A stretch of 64,000 nt of DNA from the NCBI GenBank assembly GCA_963768945.1, contig CAVYJW010000003.1, positions 1,736,001-1,800,000 of the forward strand, read 5' to 3'. How positions within the stretch are numbered: the first letter of the stretch is position 1; each line of letters opens with the position of its first letter. Made by a program: the position numbers and the translations under genes. The stretch is from RYN-230 sp963768945. GTDB lineage: Bacteria > Actinomycetota > Actinomycetes > Streptosporangiales > Streptosporangiaceae. Below are positions 63,601 through 64,000 of the stretch, one piece after another. The notes beneath the pieces are model-generated. The model made no database searches, had not been told where the DNA came from, and saw nothing but the letters and a program-made list of their open reading frames with translations.

Positions 63601-64000
63601 CCGCCGCGCGCCGATGATCGCGGCCTTGGCCTGGAGCAGGTCCTGGCTGGTCTCAATGATGATCGCATCGGCCCCGCCGCTGATCAGCCCCGCCGCGCCG
63701 AGCTGGTAGGCGTCGCGCAGATCGGCGAACCGGGCGTGGCCCAGGGTCGGAAGCTTGGTGCCTGGCCCCATGGAGCCGAGCACCCAGCGAGGCCGCCCGG
63801 GGGTGGACCACCGGTCCGCCGCCTCCCGGGCGATCCTGGCTCCCGCCTCGGACAGCTCGGCGATCCGCGCGGAAAGCCCGTATTCACCCAGATTACTGAG
63901 GTTTGCCCCGAAAGTGTTGGTGGTGACGCAGTCCACGCCTGCTTCGAGATAACCCTCATGCACCGCGCGGACGATGTCCGGCCGGGTCACGTTGAGGATT
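60664..64000 (-). CDS. metH: cobalamin-dependent methionine synthase MetH, 5' end outside the window
   Basis: At least 1110 residues are present; the frame stays open through the right window end (ILNVTRPDIV), so the start is missing. Domains in order: homocysteine-binding barrel with zinc cysteines (LNCATGPGEM and GGCCGTTPEH); folate-binding barrel (FLAIGERTNANGSKAF, LVIDSTEPEVIRTGLELL); the cobalamin module with DVHDIGKNLVDIIL, which holds the histidine ligand; and the SAM-dependent reactivation domain (GYPACPDLEDRAKIMRLL, LSEEFQLEPEQSTDALI). It transfers the methyl group of methyltetrahydrofolate to homocysteine. No frame break is seen. Confidence 0.96.
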   Translation of the reverse strand, partial: ILNVTRPDIVRAVHEGYLEAGVDCVTTNTFGANLSNLGEYGLSARIAELSEAGARIAREAADRWSTPGRPRWVLGSMGPGTKLPTLGHARFADLRDAYQLGAAGLISGGADAIIIETSQDLLQAKAAIIGARRAMTGAGAQLPLIAQVTIETTGAMLLGSEIGAALTALEPLGITLIGLNCATGPGEMSEHLRYLAGHSRIPLSCMPNAGLPVLTSDGARYPLSPDQLADAHARFTEQFGLALVGGCCGTTPEHLAAVVERLHGLPVAPRRPRPEPGVASLYQHIPFRQDTSFLAIGERTNANGSKAFREALIEGRWDDCVEIARAQTRDGAHLLDLCIDYVGRDGPADMTEVAGLATAATLPLVIDSTEPEVIRTGLELLAGRAVVNSVNYEDGDGPDSRLAKVMPLVVEHGAAVIALTIDEQGQARTAQWKLAVATRLIEDLTGNWGMRPSDIIVDCLTFPIATGQEETRRDAIETIEAIRQLKQRYPEVQTTLGVSNVSFGLNPAARAVLNSVFLDECVRAGLDSAIVHASRIMPIARIPDEQLQVALDLVYDRRREGYDPLSRLLELFEGVDAAAVKASRAAELAGLPLWERLKRRIIDGERGGLEADLDEAVAQRPALEIVNDVLLDGMKTVGELFGTGQMQLPFVLQSAEVMKLAVGYLEPQMERSGEAGKGRIVLATVKGDVHDIGKNLVDIILTNNGYDVVNIGIKQPVSAIVDAATEHDADVVGMSGLLVKSTVVMRDNLAELNARSMARRWPVLLGGAALTRAYVEQDLASLFDGEVRYARDAFEGLRLMDAFMAVKRGEAGAQLPPVRERRVAAGARLQVTEPGEMPARSDVATDSPVPAPPFFGDRIVRGIPLAEYAAFLDERATFMGQWGLKPGRGRDGPSYADLVETEGRPRLRMWLDRVQSEGLLQAGVVYGYFRAVSDGNDLVVTGGDGTERERFTFPRQRHDRHLCLADFFRPADSGETDVVGFQLVTVGPAISRATAELFAKNAYREYLELHGLSVQLTEALAEYWHGRIREETGLAGYDPADLDGILRVGYRGCRYSFGYPACPDLEDRAKIMRLLRPERIGVALSEEFQLEPEQSTDALITFHPEARYFST

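Overview
The window is about 64 kb of very GC-rich DNA from an actinobacterium. It carries the complete Pup-proteasome locus (mpa, dop, pup, prcB, prcA, pafA, pafB, pafC) in an order like that of Mycobacterium, next to tatA, tatC and a helY-type helicase. It also has a PPOX/F420-type oxidoreductase, a DUF3866 gene and a cobalamin-dependent methionine synthase. The accessory families (CU044_5270-like and DUF5666-like proteins, DUF1707, Replic_Relax, XRE-TPR regulators) fit Streptosporangiales, Streptomycetales or relatives; I cannot name a genus from sequence alone.

Layout. 0-15 kb is accessory and partly decayed. It holds a DUF1707 membrane protein, an ECF sigma factor with a membrane-anchored DUF5666-like partner and a MacB-like ABC exporter, an orphan Imm21-type immunity protein, a second ABC/FtsX exporter divergent from its PadR regulator, a CHAT/alcohol dehydrogenase chimeric pseudogene, a frameshifted methyltransferase and a DUF2332 protein. 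A dispersed repeat of about 35-60 bp, always in the same orientation, lies in most gaps here and nowhere else in the window. 14.8-21.8 kb holds the most interesting locus: a tightly coupled minus-strand operon of cell-wall enzyme paralogues (DapF-like epimerase, Ddl-like ATP-grasp ligase, C39-like cysteine peptidase, MurF-like ligase), preceded by an RsbW-like ATPase and flanked by an XRE-TPR regulator and a GNAT acetyltransferase. 22-25.8 kb is a mobile-element remnant with a Replic_Relax protein, a small conserved ORF and a large serine recombinase.

From 26 kb on the content is mostly core. It runs through a 5'-3' exonuclease, an anion-permease-like gene, GNAT, USP and PPOX proteins, helY, a VOC protein, tatC/tatA, pafC/pafB, DUF3866, a DoxX-like protein, a double-domain FKBP lipoprotein, pafA, an aldehyde dehydrogenase, prcA/prcB/pup/dop/mpa, trmI, an M50 protease with CBS domains, a RecB-family nuclease, a five-gene oligopeptide ABC transporter, a HAD phosphatase and metH (truncated by the window end).

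Two properties cut across the window. First, at least fourteen single-base frame breaks interrupt otherwise well conserved genes, including essential or core ones, often at GC-rich runs. This looks more like residual indel error in the assembly than pseudogenisation. Second, several conserved proteins (HelY, PafB, TrmI) carry in-frame 15- or 18-bp tandem repeats, and similar minisatellites lie between genes.

How the genes work together: Mpa unfolds pupylated substrates for the PrcA/PrcB 20S core; Dop prepares Pup and removes it; PafA attaches it; PafB/PafC are WYL-type transcription activators of the DNA damage response. In the 15-18.7 kb cassette, the order epimerase, ligase, peptidase, MurF recalls vanHAX-murF type remodelling of the peptidoglycan stem peptide, or a dedicated peptide pathway. 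Changes at substrate-specificity positions in the Ddl and DapF paralogues suggest a non-canonical building block (inference).
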